Positions 43,079 through 51,891 of a stretch of 64,000 bases of DNA are shown here, piece after piece. This stretch comes from Candidatus Dormiibacterota bacterium (GTDB lineage Bacteria; Acidobacteriota; Polarisedimenticolia; Gp22-AA2). The notes beneath the pieces were generated by a model. That model ran no database searches and was not told the DNA's origin. It saw nothing but the letters and a program-made list of their open reading frames with translations. The DNA lies in NCBI GenBank assembly GCA_035635555.1, contig DASQAT010000037.1, positions 1-64,000 on the forward strand, in the 5' to 3' direction. Within the stretch, counting starts at the first letter, position 1; the number at the start of each line of letters is the position of its first letter. Made by a program: the position numbers and the translations under genes.

Positions 43079-44895
43079 GTCGCGATCCTTTCAAGCAGCA
43101 GCTGCTCCCTGCAAATGCGTGTGTACGGCCCGTTCTTGAGATACAGGGTGTCGTGCGTCCCCTCTTCGACGATGAGACCACTGTCCATCACCACAATCCG
43201 GTCGGCGCGCTGCACGGTGGAGATGCGATGCGCGATGACGAAGACCGTGCGTCCTTGCATCAAACGAAGCAGGGCCTCGCGGATGAGGCGGTCGGACTCC
43301 GCGTCGACCGCCGACGTCGCCTCGTCGAGGATGAGAATCGGCGGGTTGTTGATGATGGCCCGCGCCAGCGCAATCCTCTGGACCTGCCCCCCGCTCAGGC
43401 GCTGGCCGCGCTCGCCGACCTGCGTGCGAAAGCCCTCGGGCAGGGCGCTGATGAAGTCGAAGGCGTTGGCGACCTTCGCCGCCTGCCACACTTCCTCCTC
43501 GGTCGCGGCCGGGCGGCCGTAGCGGATGTTGTCCTCGATCGTCCCCGAAAACAGGAACGGCTCCTGGGTGACGATGCCGATCTGGCGGCGCAGCGAGGCC
43601 AGGGTTGCCTCGCGCAGGTCCTGGCCGTCGATCAGGACGCGCCCCCCGGCCGGATCGATGAAGCGCGGCAGGAGACTCAGAAGCGTCGTCTTGCCGGACC
43701 CGTTCGGCCCGACGAGCGCGACTACCTGCCCGCCCTCGATCCGGACGCTGATGCCGCGCAGCACAGGCACGCCCGGCACGTAGGAAAACCGCACGTCCTC
43801 GAAGAGCACGTCGCCGCGCGTCACCGTGAGCTCCCTCGCACCGTCCCGCTCCTTGAGCGGCGTGGTCTCGTCCAGGAAGTCGAGGATGCGGTCGAGGGAC
43901 ACGCGCGCCGCCTGGTAGGTCTCGTTGGTGCGGGCCAGCCGGCGAAGCGGTGGGAAGAGCATGGCGGCCAGGGCGTAGAAGGCCATGAGCCCGCCCTTCG
44001 TCATGCGCTCGTTCAGGACGTCGTTGCCGCCAATCCACAGGATCAGGGCGCCGCCGATTGCCACCGCGACGTTGGCCAGCGCCGAAAGCTTGCCGCCGAT
44101 CCGCGCCTTCTCGATCAGCCAGTCGCGCAGGCGCGCCGTCTGCGACTCGACCAGGGCCTCTTCCGCCGCTTCCTGGTGATAGGCCTTGACGACCACGCGG
44201 CCGGCGATCTTCTCCTGGAGAGTGCCCGACAGCGCCACGCGCTCGTGCCGCGCCTTCCGGCCGGTGCGCCGCAGGGCTGGGCTGAACCTGACGAATGTGA
44301 GGGCGTAGAACGGCAGGACCGACATCACCACGAGCGCCAGCCGCCAGTTCAGGGCGAGGATGACGCAGGCGACTGTAGCGATCGTAATCCCGTCCATGAG
44401 GGCGCGCAGGAAGCCGTCGGTGATCATGTCGAGGACGGCGTTGATGTCCCCCATGAAGCGCAGCATGATCCGGCCGGTCGACGCGTTCTTGAAGAACGGC
44501 ATCGACAAGGACTGGAGGTGCCGGTAAAGGTCGAGCCGGAGCTCATAAATCATTCTCTGGCCCATTTTTTCGCTCGCCGTGCGCTGGAAGTAGGTGAGGG
44601 TCCCCTTGACAAGAGCCAGGGCGACCAGGCTCGCGAAGATGACCAGCAGGAACTGCTGAGGCGGAAGGTCGAGCCCGAAAATGTGCAGGGACTCGTGGCG
44701 CCTGAGGACGGCGTCGATGACCTTCTTCAGGAAGAAGGGAAGGGGTACGTCGATGACGGACAGGGCGACGCTCAACAGAAGCGTCGCGCCGAAGAGGACG
44801 CGGTGCGGCCGGGCGTACGGCAGAAGACGCCGTATCTCATCCCAGGCTCCCCACTCCTTCTGCGGCGAAGGGAGGGCGGAGGGAGTCTCGTTCAC
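43075..44895 (-). CDS. ABC exporter, fused membrane and ATPase domains (MsbA-like)
   Basis: A 606-residue half-transporter. A six-helix exporter domain covers about residues 30-330 (FGATLLLSVALSVIDVPLPFFLKKV...). The ATPase domain has Walker A LVGPNGSGKTTLLSLL, Q-loop TQEPFLFSG, signature LSGGQVQRIALARAI, Walker B ILILDEATSAVD and H-loop IAHRIST. No N-terminal C39 peptidase domain, so it is not a leader-cleaving peptide exporter. GTG 44895 is chosen; it lies 11 bases after the P-loop gene. The frame is open further upstream through that gene without homology. Confidence 0.9.
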   Translation of the reverse strand: MNETPSALPSPQKEWGAWDEIRRLLPYARPHRVLFGATLLLSVALSVIDVPLPFFLKKVIDAVLRRHESLHIFGLDLPPQQFLLVIFASLVALALVKGTLTYFQRTASEKMGQRMIYELRLDLYRHLQSLSMPFFKNASTGRIMLRFMGDINAVLDMITDGFLRALMDGITIATVACVILALNWRLALVVMSVLPFYALTFVRFSPALRRTGRKARHERVALSGTLQEKIAGRVVVKAYHQEAAEEALVESQTARLRDWLIEKARIGGKLSALANVAVAIGGALILWIGGNDVLNERMTKGGLMAFYALAAMLFPPLRRLARTNETYQAARVSLDRILDFLDETTPLKERDGARELTVTRGDVLFEDVRFSYVPGVPVLRGISVRIEGGQVVALVGPNGSGKTTLLSLLPRFIDPAGGRVLIDGQDLREATLASLRRQIGIVTQEPFLFSGTIEDNIRYGRPAATEEEVWQAAKVANAFDFISALPEGFRTQVGERGQRLSGGQVQRIALARAIINNPPILILDEATSAVDAESDRLIREALLRLMQGRTVFVIAHRISTVQRADRIVVMDSGLIVEEGTHDTLYLKNGPYTRICREQLLLERIAT

Positions 44896-44906
44896 GACGC
44901 TCCCCG

Positions 44907-45938
44907 TCAGGCCACCGACGCCGGCGTCAGGACATCGTTCAGGGCCCCCGACAGGATCATCTCGCCGTTGAGGCACGGCACCCCGGTCGCCTGCCGCACT
45001 TCCTCCATCCCAAGGCGGCTGTTCGCGACCATGCCGCTGACGGCCCCAACCGTGTACCCCCAATCGCGCAGCCAGCGCACACCGCTCTCGCATGACGGGC
45101 TCTCGGGCGCAGCGTACAGGGCCACGTCGATCGTTTCCTGGAACGATCGCTCTTCCAGGAGGAGCCGGGTCTCGCGCTGGAAGATGCCGTCGGCGAGCTC
45201 GTAAACGATGAACTCCGGCCGGTCCTCGAGGAGCATGGCGCGCAGGTCGGCGGCCAGCGCCAGGAGGTCGCGCGTCGGCAGGTTCGCAGTGGACGGATGG
45301 CCGACGCAGGTGAAGTCGAGCACGCGCAGAGCACCGGCATCCTCCATGATGCCGGGGTCCTTGCGGCAGGCCGTCCCCGTGATCTTGGCGGCCACCACGC
45401 GGCGCCCCTGGCCGCTCAGGCTGCGGATGACCTGGGCGGCGGTGGTCGTCTTGCCGGCGTTCATCGAAGCACCGACCACCAGGACGGTCCGCGGCCTGGG
45501 GGCGGAGATCTGCGTCTTCGGCCTGCGGGCGAAGTCTTTCAGGTAGAGCGCCTTGCCCGTTCCGTTCGCGAGCGATCCGATCCACTCGAGAGTCGTCGGC
45601 TCGGGCATCTTTTCATTCTTGCTCGCAATGAATCCACACACCCCGCCCATGCTCAGGAGGTGTGCGGCCGGGCCGTCGGCGATCGGGAGTCCCTCGTACT
45701 GGTCGGTAGCGTAGCGGTAGGCCAGGCACCCCCCGATCACGTCGCCGGGGAAAAGGGTGAGCCTCCGGCCATCCGTGCCCTCGACCTCCTTGTTCTTCCC
45801 GAGGCACAGGACTCGTGCCAGGACGAGCCGGCCGGGATCAGGATCCGAGCCCAGGAGGCCGATCCCCCTGACGGCGGAGCGGTCCACGCGGTGGGTCGTG
45901 TAAGTCCATTTGATCCGAATGTTGCCAAAATATTCCAT
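44907..45938 (-). CDS. P-loop NTPase of unknown role (distantly DUF1611/MobB-like)
   Basis: A 343-residue cytoplasmic protein. The N-terminal domain (about residues 1-145) contains GDVIGGCLAYRYATDQYEG and a GxCGFIAS segment. The C-terminal half is a SIMIBI-type NTPase: P-loop VGASMNAGKTTTA (about residues 155-167), AAKITGTACRKDPGIMEDAGA, and VYELADGIFQRET as the likely Walker B region. It resembles DUF1611 and MobB proteins in outline only. First gene of the five-gene unit ending at capA. Start ATG 45938 follows GAAGCGAGG. Confidence 0.72.
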   Translation of the reverse strand: MEYFGNIRIKWTYTTHRVDRSAVRGIGLLGSDPDPGRLVLARVLCLGKNKEVEGTDGRRLTLFPGDVIGGCLAYRYATDQYEGLPIADGPAAHLLSMGGVCGFIASKNEKMPEPTTLEWIGSLANGTGKALYLKDFARRPKTQISAPRPRTVLVVGASMNAGKTTTAAQVIRSLSGQGRRVVAAKITGTACRKDPGIMEDAGALRVLDFTCVGHPSTANLPTRDLLALAADLRAMLLEDRPEFIVYELADGIFQRETRLLLEERSFQETIDVALYAAPESPSCESGVRWLRDWGYTVGAVSGMVANSRLGMEEVRQATGVPCLNGEMILSGALNDVLTPASVA

Positions 45939-46045
45939 CGAAACCTCGCTTCCGCTCGCTCCGGCACGGATCGCCGGGCGGACGGCATGGATGAATGCGT
46001 CTGCCTTCGGGAAGAAAGAACTCGCGTCGCGGCCTTATGCGATGG

Positions 46046-46651
46046 TCAGGCCACGAGTCCGGGGAGCGGCAGGCAGGGAACGACCGTGCCTTCGCGGGGG
46101 CGAGGGATGGAGTGGCAGGGACCGGAACCATAATGCGTCAGGACGTCAGACGCGTCGGTCGAGCGCGGGGAATCGGTCTGGATGTGCACCCGCAACATCG
46201 CCAGGAACTCCCCGGCCGGCCGAATCTTGGGGGGCTCCTGCAGCGACCAGAACAACGTCTTGATCTTGGCGGCACGCCTCCCCTTCTTCATGCTGGAGTC
46301 TTCGTCCTGCGGGTCGGCGGCGGCCTGGCAGGGCTGCAGGTTCGACTCGTCGAGCGCTTCGGCGAGCTGCGCGGCGGCGTCGACGTCGTCCTGCTCGTCC
46401 GCGGTCGCCCGCGCCGCGACGACCTCACCGAGGGCGTGCTCGAGCCGCGCGCGTGCTTCCTCGCGACGCTTCTTGCGCTCGGCCCGGCGCAGGATCCTGG
46501 CGCGGTCGTCCGGGTCAGGATGGTGCCGTCTCAGGTGGTGCTCACAGGTGGCGTGGCGTCTGTGAGTGCGTTCGGGATCGAGTATGCGCGGCGAGGGCAT
46601 CAGGAAGATGCCGAGCAGGATGCAACTCGCGCTCGCACGAATGAGGCTCAC
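46046..46651 (-). CDS. Hypothetical protein with N-terminal hydrophobic segment
   Basis: A 201-residue frame from GTG 46651, with GAGGAG upstream. A short hydrophobic start (SLIRASASCILLGIFL) is followed by a His/Arg/Glu-rich helical segment (ERTHRRHATCEHHLRRHHPDP, RRAERKKRREEARARLEHAL) and an acidic stretch. No family recognised. Ribosome-binding site and position support it moderately; the composition leaves some doubt that it is translated. Confidence 0.5.
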   Translation of the reverse strand: MSLIRASASCILLGIFLMPSPRILDPERTHRRHATCEHHLRRHHPDPDDRARILRRAERKKRREEARARLEHALGEVVAARATADEQDDVDAAAQLAEALDESNLQPCQAAADPQDEDSSMKKGRRAAKIKTLFWSLQEPPKIRPAGEFLAMLRVHIQTDSPRSTDASDVLTHYGSGPCHSIPRPREGTVVPCLPLPGLVA

Positions 46652-46790
46652 GAGTCTTGCTCCTCGATGGGGGTGAAGGTACCCCCACCCATCTCGGCGG
46701 TCAACAACCATTTGACATGAACTCCACGCAGGCTTCGCGGGGCTCGATACCGCTGCGAACCCCCCGCGCCAGGTCGGCGAGACGCGCAGG

Positions 46791-49094
46791 TTATTTTCCG
46801 CCGGCTCCGGAAGCAAGGTCCCGCGCGACGCCAATCTTCTGGGTCGCGGCATCGATCCTTTCGACGACGATGCGCAGGGCCAGCTGCAGGGCCTCGGCGT
46901 CCCGGTCTCGAGTGGCCTGGACGACGGCCGGGAACGGCCACGCGGAATAACCGGTCGTCAGTCCGGGGGCGTACAACGTGTGCTGGAACCACGGGCGCCC
47001 GGGAAGGCCGTTCTTGTCCAGGAAGGCGCGCTCGATCTGCACGATCGCGTCGTTGAGTCGGGCCAGGGCCGCGGAATCGGGAGGGGCGAAGGTCTCATGC
47101 TGGAGCCGATCGAGAAGCGCGTCGAGCTCGTTGGCGGCCGTCGTGAGGCGGTCGACGGCCTTGGCCAGCGGCGAGAAATCGGGCTGGAGCGCCGGCTTCT
47201 TGCGCGCTTCGACGGCGGCCTGCGATCCCGGCTCGACGGTGCCGGGTCCGCTGCGCGCCGCCTCCCAGATGCGCCGCTCGCGGACCGTCTCGCGGCGCAG
47301 GAGCTCCAGGTCGCGCGACAGGGCCCGCCCGTAGGCGCCGTAGCGCAGGGGCGCGACCTCGGCCGATCCCAGCCGCATGGCGAGAAGGCCGTACAGACGC
47401 GACGCGACCGTGTGGTAGAGGAACTCGGGATCACCGAAGTGCTCCATCCAGAACAGGTCGTCGTAGATCGAATGGTAGACGCCGTACGGTCCTTCGAAGG
47501 AGAAGTCGGCGCTGGCGATCCCGACGTGGTCGGCGAAGGCGGTGTAGTCCGAGCCGGATCCCAGGGGCTCGAGCTGCAGGTCGAAGACCGCCGCGTCCGG
47601 CCCGCAGGCCGGCTCGCTCTTCGCCCACTCGCGCTGCCGGCGCGAGCGCCAGGCTTCGACGACCGAGCCGCCGCGGCGCGGGTCGTCGAGATCGCCGGCC
47701 GCCTCGACGATCAGGTCGCGCAACGACGGGATCCCGGAGACCTCCAGGTCGCCCCCCGTCACCGAGGAGTCGAGATTGATGTAGGCGACGGCGTTCTGCT
47801 GCAGCGCCTGCACGCGGTCCTCGACCCACTCGGTCGAACCGAGCAGGCCGTACTCCTCGCCGTCCCAGGACGCCAGGAGGATCGTCCGCCGCGGCTTCCA
47901 TCCGCCCTTCAGGGCGGCGGCCAGGCCGCGGGCCGTCTCGAGAAACGATGCGGTCCCCGAGTTGGGGTCGACGGCGCCGTACGTCCAGGCGTCGCGGTGG
48001 TTGCCGAGGACGACGAGCCTGTCGGGCTCGGCGGTTCCCGGGACAGTGGCGACCACGTCGTACAGGGGCCTTATGGCGTAGTCCATCTCGACCGACATCT
48101 CGACCTCGGCGGGACCGGGTCCGAGGTGGTAGGCGAACGGCAGGCCGCCCTGCCAGTCGTCCGGCACACGGTCGCCGGCCAGCGCCTTCAGGATCTTCGA
48201 CGCCTCGCCGTACGACAGCGGCAGCGACGGGATCTTCGGGATGCCGTTCATCTGCTCGCGCCCGACCCGCTTCGCCCCCTTGGTCGAGGCGTAGCCGGGC
48301 GTCGATGGATCGCCGGGACCGGACGACAGGAACTGCACCGAGCCTCGCTGGATGGCGGACGGCGGGCGCATCGGACCGTCCGGATAGACGTCCCCCTTCA
48401 TGTAGCCGTCGTCGGCCGGGTCGCTGTAAATGATGACCCCCTTCGCGCCGCGCAGCTGCGCCTCCTTCACCTTGAGACCACGGAACACCTTCCCGTAACG
48501 GACCAGGGCGATCCGCCCCTCGACCGACAGGCCGAGCGACTCGAGCCGCTCGAAGTCCTCGTGCGTCCCGTAGTTGACGTACACCACCTGACCGGCGGCC
48601 TTGCCCGCTGCGCCGTATCCGTGGAATGCCGGGTAGGCGTCCTCGCTGTAGGAGTCCTTGTCGCGCGGGTTCCCCTCTTCACGGAGCGACAGGGAGGCCG
48701 GCTCCGGTTTCAGGAGCTTGAGGCTGACGGCCGTCGGGAGGTTGAGCCAGATTTCGTACGGCACGAGCTCGGTCTTGAGTCCGAACTCGACGAGACGGTC
48801 ACGCACGTACTCGGCGACTTTCTTCCCCTGCGGCGTTCCCGCCACGTGCGGTTCTTCGGTGAGGGCGTGCAGCCAGGCGCGCTCGCGCTCGGGCGTCGGC
48901 GTGGCCAGCATCTCCCTCTCGGCACGGCGCTCCGCCGCGACGCTTCCGGCGAGAAAGCCGAGCCGCGGCCGGGGCGCGTCGGTCTCGGCGGGCGCGCCGC
49001 CGGCGGCCGCGGGGGCTGGTGCCGCGGCCAGGAAGAGCGCGGCCAGCAACAGCGCGCCGCGCGCGGTGAGTCCACGGATCTGCGCAGGTGGCAT
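46791..49094 (-). CDS. M28 family metallopeptidase (glutamate carboxypeptidase II-like)
   Basis: A 767-residue secreted zinc peptidase. Signal peptide (ending PAAAG), a protease-associated domain (GRIALVRYGKVFRGLKVKEAQLRGAKGVIIYSDPADDG) and the M28 catalytic domain with metal ligands in GNHRDAW, GAVDPNSG, WDGEEYGLLGSTEW, INLDSSV and VYHSIYD. A C-terminal TFR-type dimerisation domain follows. This order matches glutamate carboxypeptidase II and related plant and bacterial peptidases. ATG 49094 starts directly before the signal peptide. Confidence 0.9.
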   Translation of the reverse strand: MPPAQIRGLTARGALLLAALFLAAAPAPAAAGGAPAETDAPRPRLGFLAGSVAAERRAEREMLATPTPERERAWLHALTEEPHVAGTPQGKKVAEYVRDRLVEFGLKTELVPYEIWLNLPTAVSLKLLKPEPASLSLREEGNPRDKDSYSEDAYPAFHGYGAAGKAAGQVVYVNYGTHEDFERLESLGLSVEGRIALVRYGKVFRGLKVKEAQLRGAKGVIIYSDPADDGYMKGDVYPDGPMRPPSAIQRGSVQFLSSGPGDPSTPGYASTKGAKRVGREQMNGIPKIPSLPLSYGEASKILKALAGDRVPDDWQGGLPFAYHLGPGPAEVEMSVEMDYAIRPLYDVVATVPGTAEPDRLVVLGNHRDAWTYGAVDPNSGTASFLETARGLAAALKGGWKPRRTILLASWDGEEYGLLGSTEWVEDRVQALQQNAVAYINLDSSVTGGDLEVSGIPSLRDLIVEAAGDLDDPRRGGSVVEAWRSRRQREWAKSEPACGPDAAVFDLQLEPLGSGSDYTAFADHVGIASADFSFEGPYGVYHSIYDDLFWMEHFGDPEFLYHTVASRLYGLLAMRLGSAEVAPLRYGAYGRALSRDLELLRRETVRERRIWEAARSGPGTVEPGSQAAVEARKKPALQPDFSPLAKAVDRLTTAANELDALLDRLQHETFAPPDSAALARLNDAIVQIERAFLDKNGLPGRPWFQHTLYAPGLTTGYSAWPFPAVVQATRDRDAEALQLALRIVVERIDAATQKIGVARDLASGAGGK

Positions 49095-49262
49095 CGTCCC
49101 GTTTCTCCGAATGAGTTGTGGTGGAGCTTCGAACGCCCGGGAGCGTAACACGAAACGGCGGCCGGAGGATGGAATAGGGGAACGAGGGACCGTCCCGGTG
49201 CGTCCAGGACCATCGCCCGCATCTTCCCGGCCTCCGTCGCCGTCACAGCCGGATCGGGCCGT

Positions 49263-49700
49263 TCACTCGAGGGTCTTCTCGTACACGTGCTGCGATTTGC
49301 CGATGACGTAGCCCCTGCCCTCGTAGAATGGCCGGGCTTCGAGGCGCTTGACGTTGGAGCGCACGCGCATCGTCGCGTAGCCGCGACTCTTCGCCCAGGT
49401 CTCGGCCGCCGCCACGAGCGCCCGGCCGGCTCCCTGGCGACGCGCGCATCGGTCGACCACCAGGCCGGCGAGCTCGGCGTACGGGTCCGACTCCAGGAAG
49501 ATCCTCGCGATGACGTGCGTCCACCCGACGATCCGGCCGTCCTCGTCTTCCGCGACGAAAACGGCCGACCCCGGATCGCCCGATACCGAATCGAAGCGCC
49601 TGCGAATCTGCGCCTCGGTCGAAGGGTAGCCCAGCTGTCCGGCGAGATCGGCGACCACCCGGGTGTCCCGTTCCGTCATGGGCCGCACGCGCACGCTCAT
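49263..49700 (-). CDS. GNAT family N-acetyltransferase
   Basis: A 145-residue GNAT enzyme. The acetyl-CoA loop is seen in LVVDRCARRQGAGRALVAAAETWA (R-R-Q-G-A-G-R), with FVAEDEDGRIVGWTHV before and YEGRGYVIGKSQHVYEKTLE after. A stand-alone gene; the acceptor substrate cannot be told. Confidence 0.85.
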   Translation of the reverse strand: MSVRVRPMTERDTRVVADLAGQLGYPSTEAQIRRRFDSVSGDPGSAVFVAEDEDGRIVGWTHVIARIFLESDPYAELAGLVVDRCARRQGAGRALVAAAETWAKSRGYATMRVRSNVKRLEARPFYEGRGYVIGKSQHVYEKTLE

Positions 49701-49786
49701 CGAGGCGCCTGCGATGTCAGGGGGAGCATGCCGGCGATCCTATCGCAAGTACCCTCGGCCGTGGTCGGCCCGACCCCCAAGACGGG

Positions 49787-49823
49787 AAAACGCGCACGCC
49801 GGTCATCACACCGGCGTGCGCGT
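49787..49823 (-). terminator. Intrinsic terminator with a 14-bp stem
   Basis: A perfect 14-bp stem (49790-49803 with 49810-49823) and 6-base loop CATCAC, followed on the minus strand by TTTT. It lies about 80 bases after the stop of the barrel gene at 49902 and should end the BON-barrel transcript. Confidence 0.8.
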
Positions 49824-49901
49824 CCTGCCCGAGGGCCAGACGATCGTCGGGGGCGTGGCGGAGGAACGCGCCGAGATCGTCCTGGTCACCGGGCCATGCG
49901 C

Positions 49902-50399
49902 TTAGAACCGGACGCCGACGCCCACGACCGCCTCGGTGTCGTTGGCCAGAACGACCTTCATCTGGCCGTAAGGACGGACGTCACCCTTTCGCCCGCCGAC
50001 ACCCAGCACCAGGTTCACGCCGGTATCGGTCGTGTCGGACTGGCCGGGGGTGTTCCGGTCCCTGAAGATCAGGGTCGGCCCGGCGCCTGCCCAGACGGTA
50101 TACGGCTGCCCGCTGGGGAAGTCGTAGTGGAAGTCGAAGCTGAGCGCCGTCAAGTCGGAGGAGCCGGAGTCGGCGAACGCATGTTCGAGGTTCGGATTGC
50201 CGAACCAGCGCTGACCGGTCCCGACTGTGAACAGAGCCTCGGCGCCGAGAAACGGCTTGTCGTTCTCGGCGTAAGCGCCGCCCCTCACGCCGAAATCGGT
50301 CTTCGCCTGTCCCGGGGTGATCGACAGGGCCCCGGAGAGAACGCACGCGCTCGCGAACAACAGAACTCGCACGGCAGAGTACTTGCGGATCGTCATCAT
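49902..50399 (-). CDS. Small exported beta-rich protein, probable outer-membrane barrel
   Basis: 165 residues with a signal peptide (ending GQAKT) and strands such as SFDFHYDFPSG, YTVWAGAGPTLIFRDR, GVNLVLGVGG, and a terminal aromatic (VGVGVRF), typical of small eight-stranded barrels. A strong AAGGAGG precedes the double ATG. It follows the BON lipoprotein gene by 21 bases and shares its terminator. Confidence 0.75.
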   Translation of the reverse strand: MMTIRKYSAVRVLLFASACVLSGALSITPGQAKTDFGVRGGAYAENDKPFLGAEALFTVGTGQRWFGNPNLEHAFADSGSSDLTALSFDFHYDFPSGQPYTVWAGAGPTLIFRDRNTPGQSDTTDTGVNLVLGVGGRKGDVRPYGQMKVVLANDTEAVVGVGVRF

Positions 50400-50420
50400 C
50401 TGGACCTCCTTTCCGTCAAA

Positions 50421-51008
50421 TCAACCGCGGACCTGGAGCTGGTTCACGACGTGCTTGACGCCCTCGGTGTCGTGGGCGACGCGGGCGGCGAGCTGCCGCT
50501 CGGCTTGTGAGTCGACTTCACCCGCCAGGGTCACAGTCCCCCGGTCGGTGTGGACGGTGATGTGCGACGCCTTCACGCCGCGCTCGAAGGCGAGCGACAG
50601 CTTGATGGAGGCGCTGGTGGAGGCGTCACGGACGGCCTCGCTGAAGCTCTTGTCGGCTTCCGTCGGCCCGTCTCCGCCGCCCTGCGCGATCGTCAGCTGG
50701 TTGTCGACGCTCTTGACGCCGTCGGCGTTCTTGGCGATCTCGCCGGCGAGATCGCGGTGAACGTCGCTCGGCACGGTTCCGTGCAGGGTGACGACGCCGT
50801 CGCGGGTATCGACGTTGATGCGGAACGGATTGAGGTGGCCGTTGAACAGGTACGTGGTCTTGATGCGCATCGTGATCGAAGCGTCGTGCAGCGAATCACC
50901 GGCGGTGCGCTCCACTTCGGCCTTCGAGTGCGCCTGTGAGCATCCGAGAGAAAGGATCGCAAGAAGCGCCGGCATCGTGAGCGTTCGAACGAGAAGTCGA
51001 TGCATCAT
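50421..51008 (-). CDS. BON-domain lipoprotein (OsmY-like)
   Basis: A 195-residue lipoprotein (lipobox LSLGC) with two BON domains: DASITMRIKTTYLFNGHLNPFRINVDTRDGVVTLHGTVPS and a second with ASIKLSLAFERGVKASHITVHTDRGTVTLAGEV. BON domains bind membranes, and OsmY-type proteins respond to envelope or osmotic stress. AAAGGAG precedes the double ATG. Probably co-transcribed with the barrel gene downstream. Confidence 0.88.
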   Translation of the reverse strand: MMHRLLVRTLTMPALLAILSLGCSQAHSKAEVERTAGDSLHDASITMRIKTTYLFNGHLNPFRINVDTRDGVVTLHGTVPSDVHRDLAGEIAKNADGVKSVDNQLTIAQGGGDGPTEADKSFSEAVRDASTSASIKLSLAFERGVKASHITVHTDRGTVTLAGEVDSQAERQLAARVAHDTEGVKHVVNQLQVRG

Positions 51009-51200
51009 GGTCTCCTTTCCAGCGACACGTAACGAGCAAAGCCGGTGCCACCGGCGTGCATCGCGCTGATTCGGCGTCGCAAGTCACCGGGGCTCAGTGA
51101 CCTGGAGACATGCGCGGCGCCGTTGTTTGCGTCCCGCGAGAGGGGCAAAGTGTCCTCCCCAGGGGACCTTCGGGAGACCGGGACCCGGGCGGGCGGGTGT

Positions 51201-51734
51201 TTACCGACCCCAGCGCCACACGAGGCCCGCGTTAGCCGCGATGCCGTCGAACTTGGCGTTCCTGTCGAAGGACGCCAGGCTGACGTGGGTCTCCATCTTC
51301 CTCCAGAGCGCCTCCACAAAGAACCGGGAGGCCGCGGAGCCGAGCTCGATGCCCGCCTGGCCGTAGATTCCGTTCTTGTCGTCAATCGAGCCCTGATCGG
51401 AATCCAGGAAGTATCGGGTGACTCCCGCCCCGACGTAGGGCGTGAACGGGAAGGAAGGAAGAAAGTTGACGCGCAGGCCGGCGTCCACAGGCTTCGCCTT
51501 GACGTCGACCGCCTGGCCGTTCACGTCGGTGGTGAAACTCGAATAGTAGGTCCCGTGGAAGTCGAGCTCGAGGAACTTCACGAAGGAGAACCCGATCCGT
51601 CCCCCTCCGCCCGCGCTGTTGTCGGCCTGGTCTGAATTCCAGTAGGAGCCGTAAACACCGAGACTGCCCGCCAGAGCCGGAGCGCACAGAAACGCCGTCG
51701 CGGCGATCGCCGTCATTATCATCTTCCATTTCAT
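51201..51734 (-). CDS. Outer-membrane beta-barrel protein (OmpW/OmpA-barrel-like)
   Basis: A 177-residue exported protein: signal peptide (ending PALAG) then eight likely strands, for example GRIGFSFVKFLELDFHGTYYS, VDAGLRVNFLPSFPFTPYVGAGV and a terminal GLVWRWGR. GGGAGGTG lies just before ATG 51734. Function unknown; such barrels are often stress-related. The 190 bases to the BON gene show no terminator. Confidence 0.78.
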   Translation of the reverse strand: MKWKMIMTAIAATAFLCAPALAGSLGVYGSYWNSDQADNSAGGGGRIGFSFVKFLELDFHGTYYSSFTTDVNGQAVDVKAKPVDAGLRVNFLPSFPFTPYVGAGVTRYFLDSDQGSIDDKNGIYGQAGIELGSAASRFFVEALWRKMETHVSLASFDRNAKFDGIAANAGLVWRWGR

Positions 51735-51838
51735 GGGCACCTCCCTCAACGAGACAGTGCCCCACCCAGACCGGCTGAAAATGCGGTCCCACGCTATCGC
51801 AGGATCGGGACGACGGCAAATGCGCGGCGGGCGGGAGG

Positions 51839-51866
51839 TTGCGTCAGCGGGCCCGATATCTATATT
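51839..51866 (+). promoter_or_regulatory. Candidate promoter for the glycosyltransferase operon
   Basis: TTGCGT (51839-51844) and TATATT (51861-51866) are separated by 16 bases, placing the transcript start about 20 bases before the GTG at 51892. This supports the GTG over an in-frame opening further upstream. Confidence 0.4.
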
Positions 51867-51891
51867 GACTCCGGTATCCGGGGAGACTCGC

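Noticed and set aside
43075-44895. Bacteriocin or lanthipeptide exporter
   Set aside because: No C39 peptidase domain, no precursor peptide with a double-glycine leader and no modification enzyme nearby.
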